Positions 61,750 to 64,000 of a stretch of 64,000 nucleotides of DNA are shown piece after piece; within the stretch, counting starts at the first letter, position 1; every line of letters begins with the position of its first letter. The DNA is taken from NCBI RefSeq assembly GCF_014297465.1, contig NZ_JACORT010000013.1:1-64000 (forward strand), in the 5' to 3' direction. The translations under genes were made by a program, and so were the position numbers. This stretch comes from Ramlibacter cellulosilyticus (lineage in GTDB: Bacteria > Pseudomonadota > Gammaproteobacteria > Burkholderiales > Burkholderiaceae_C). Below the pieces are notes generated by a model. The model was not told the DNA's origin. It searched no databases and saw only the letters and a program-made list of their open reading frames with translations.

Positions 61750-61817
61750 AGAGTTCTCTCATCGCGGCACGCATCGCGGCCGCCCCAGGTTTCACATCAA
61801 CCGCACCGGAGAGAACC

Positions 61818-63155
<1,338 letters not shown>

Positions 63156-63204
63156 GGCGGGCCGCCGCCCCTGCCAGGCCTCCTGCGGTCCCCTGTCCGC
63201 GGGA

Positions 63205-63232
63205 TTGCCTTCGGCCCGGGCGTGGCTACATT
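63205..63232 (+). promoter_or_regulatory. Probable promoter of the 166-residue hypothetical gene
   Basis: TTGCCT (63205-63210), 16 bp, TACATT (63227-63232). A very similar pair, TTGTCT-16-TACAGT, stands at 63824-63851 before the next gene. Confidence 0.5.
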
Positions 63233-63291
63233 GGCCCGGGTGGCACCCCGGGCCATGCCGCGCCCGCTGCCGACACGCCGAGGAGGGGATC

Positions 63292-63792
63292 ATGGTTGCG
63301 AAGCCTCCGCAGAAGACTCTCGAGGCGCTCAGGAAGCTGCTCCTCGACTTGGGCCTGGACTTTCCCGGGCTCAACTTCATCGAACGCGACGCCGTGTACC
63401 GGCCGACGCCGAATGCCAGGGTCCACGAGGTGGACCGCACGCCGGTCGTCTTCGATCCCGGCCTCGGCGGCAGTGGCGAGGTGCCCGCGCGGTGCTTCTT
63501 CAACGACACGCTCGATCTCGGAGGCCAGGCGACGACCGACGGGGCCGGGCGCCTGACGTGGAAGCTCAGTCAGTACGTGTGTTCCTCCGAGCGGCCGGCC
63601 GGCTACGTCGCGCCCGTGAGCTTCGTCACCACGGCCCTGGGGAGTTCCCCGGTCTTCCTCACCGCGCGCATCGCGTCCGTCGCGAGCGACGTGGTGATCG
63701 ACGTCTTCAGCTGGGGCGCGAACGGCGCGCCGGCTCCGAACGCGCGCTTTGCCTGGCGTTGCTGGGTCCCGGTCGCGACGATCGTCTTCTAG
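63292..63792 (+). CDS. Hypothetical beta-rich protein (166 aa), unrecognised
   Basis: A start with a strong ribosome site (AGGAGGGG, 63281-63288) and a promoter supports a real gene. A short helical N-terminus (TLEALRKLLLDLGLDFPGLN) is followed by alternating, Gly/Pro/Ser-rich, hydrophobic strands (PVSFVTTALGSSPVFLTARI to VVIDVFSWGANG), suggesting a beta-sandwich. Three Cys (CFFN, YVCSS, WRCW). No signal peptide. I do not recognise a family. Confidence 0.7.
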   Translation: MVAKPPQKTLEALRKLLLDLGLDFPGLNFIERDAVYRPTPNARVHEVDRTPVVFDPGLGGSGEVPARCFFNDTLDLGGQATTDGAGRLTWKLSQYVCSSERPAGYVAPVSFVTTALGSSPVFLTARIASVASDVVIDVFSWGANGAPAPNARFAWRCWVPVATIVF

Positions 63793-63823
63793 GCGCGGCG
63801 GCCGCGGCCGCGCGCCCCGGGCC

Positions 63824-63851
63824 TTGTCTTTGCCGCGCGCCTCGCTACAGT
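63824..63851 (+). promoter_or_regulatory. Probable promoter of the last, partial gene
   Basis: TTGTCT (63824-63829), 16 bp, TACAGT (63846-63851), 28 bp before the ATG at 63880. Confidence 0.45.
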
Positions 63852-63879
63852 CGGGCTATCAGCCGTACAGGAGGTGGCC

Positions 63880-64000
63880 ATGGCATCTTCGACCGAGGAA
63901 ACGACGGGCGTCTTCAACATGCAGAACCTGAGCGGGGGCAAGCCCTGCCCGGACTGCGACGGGGTGGGGCAGCTGCGCTTCGACAGCGAGAACATCAACG
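63880..64000 (+). CDS. Unidentified gene, N-terminal 40 residues (cut by window edge)
   Basis: AGGAGG ribosome site 5-6 nt upstream. The visible sequence has Ser/Thr/Glu-rich residues 3-9, then GGKPCPDCDGVGQ with Cys23 and Cys26, a zinc-ribbon-like CPxC knuckle. Too short to name. Confidence 0.65.
   Translation, partial: MASSTEETTGVFNMQNLSGGKPCPDCDGVGQLRFDSENIN

Overview
The window is a chromosomal segment of a high-GC (my estimate, upper 60s percent) beta-proteobacterium. It most resembles Burkholderiales, family Comamonadaceae (Ramlibacter/Variovorax-like). The reasons are the rpsF-priB-rpsR-rplI-dnaB order, four Bug-type (TctC) periplasmic binding proteins with no membrane partners nearby, the VC_2705-type symporter pair, the AKK-rich SWIB protein, and an aminotransferase-hom-thrC-molybdenum cofactor gene run. 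The taxonomic call is inference from gene content and protein resemblance; no search was run. No tRNA, rRNA, CRISPR array or prophage was seen.

Layout. 1-122: end of an IS3-family element cut by the window edge. 0.2-2.9 kb: oxidative stress and iron storage (bfr, ahpF, ahpC). 3.1-6.5 kb: divergent ppsR/ppsA. 6.5-10.6 kb: a sodium:solute symporter pair and an MHS-type permease. 11.2-15.3 kb: rpsF, priB, rpsR, rplI and dnaB; dnaB carries a 351-residue class 3 intein with a LAGLIDADG endonuclease, the most striking object here. 15.4-18.8 kb: a PhoH-family ATPase, bcp and a Mth938-like protein. 18.9-25.4 kb: a tightly packed run of aminotransferase, hom, thrC, mobB, moeA, moaD and moaE. 25.4-29.2 kb: a MarR regulator between two Bug proteins, with a PhzS-like flavin monooxygenase. 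30-35 kb: clpB with a sigma-32-like promoter, an orphan response regulator and an NDH-2-like dehydrogenase. 35-38 kb: MarR regulator, pobA and a Bug protein. 38-50 kb: small accessory genes (DUF3079, DUF3096, SDR, S9 peptidase, Nudix, AraC/MFS pair, ExeA/GspB pair, DUF6064, aldo/keto reductase, histidine phosphatase, bactofilin). 50.5-57.2 kb: a catabolic cluster (isomerase, DUF993, Gfo/Idh/MocA, Bug) and a divergent ThDP enzyme; a TetR regulator lies between them and the same operator-like sequence stands before both. 57.3-59.3 kb: a coupled trio (DCC, DUF4166, saccharopine dehydrogenase-like) in which DUF4166 is frameshifted. 59.4-61.6 kb: histone-H1-like/SWIB protein, EamA transporter, GGCT-like protein. 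61.8-63.2 kb: aceA behind a promoter region with two types of paired palindromes. The right end holds two small unrecognised genes, the last cut by the edge.

How it works together. The window mixes housekeeping functions (ribosome, replication, amino-acid and molybdenum cofactor synthesis, chaperone) with small catabolic modules. Each module is typically one regulator (MarR, TetR), a Bug binding protein and one or a few catabolic enzymes. Gluconeogenic and C2 metabolism is represented by ppsA and aceA, suggesting growth on organic acids and aromatics. Two architectural habits recur: 4-nt start/stop overlaps inside operons, and tail-to-tail gene pairs that either share a CTAG stop or are separated by a strong palindrome.
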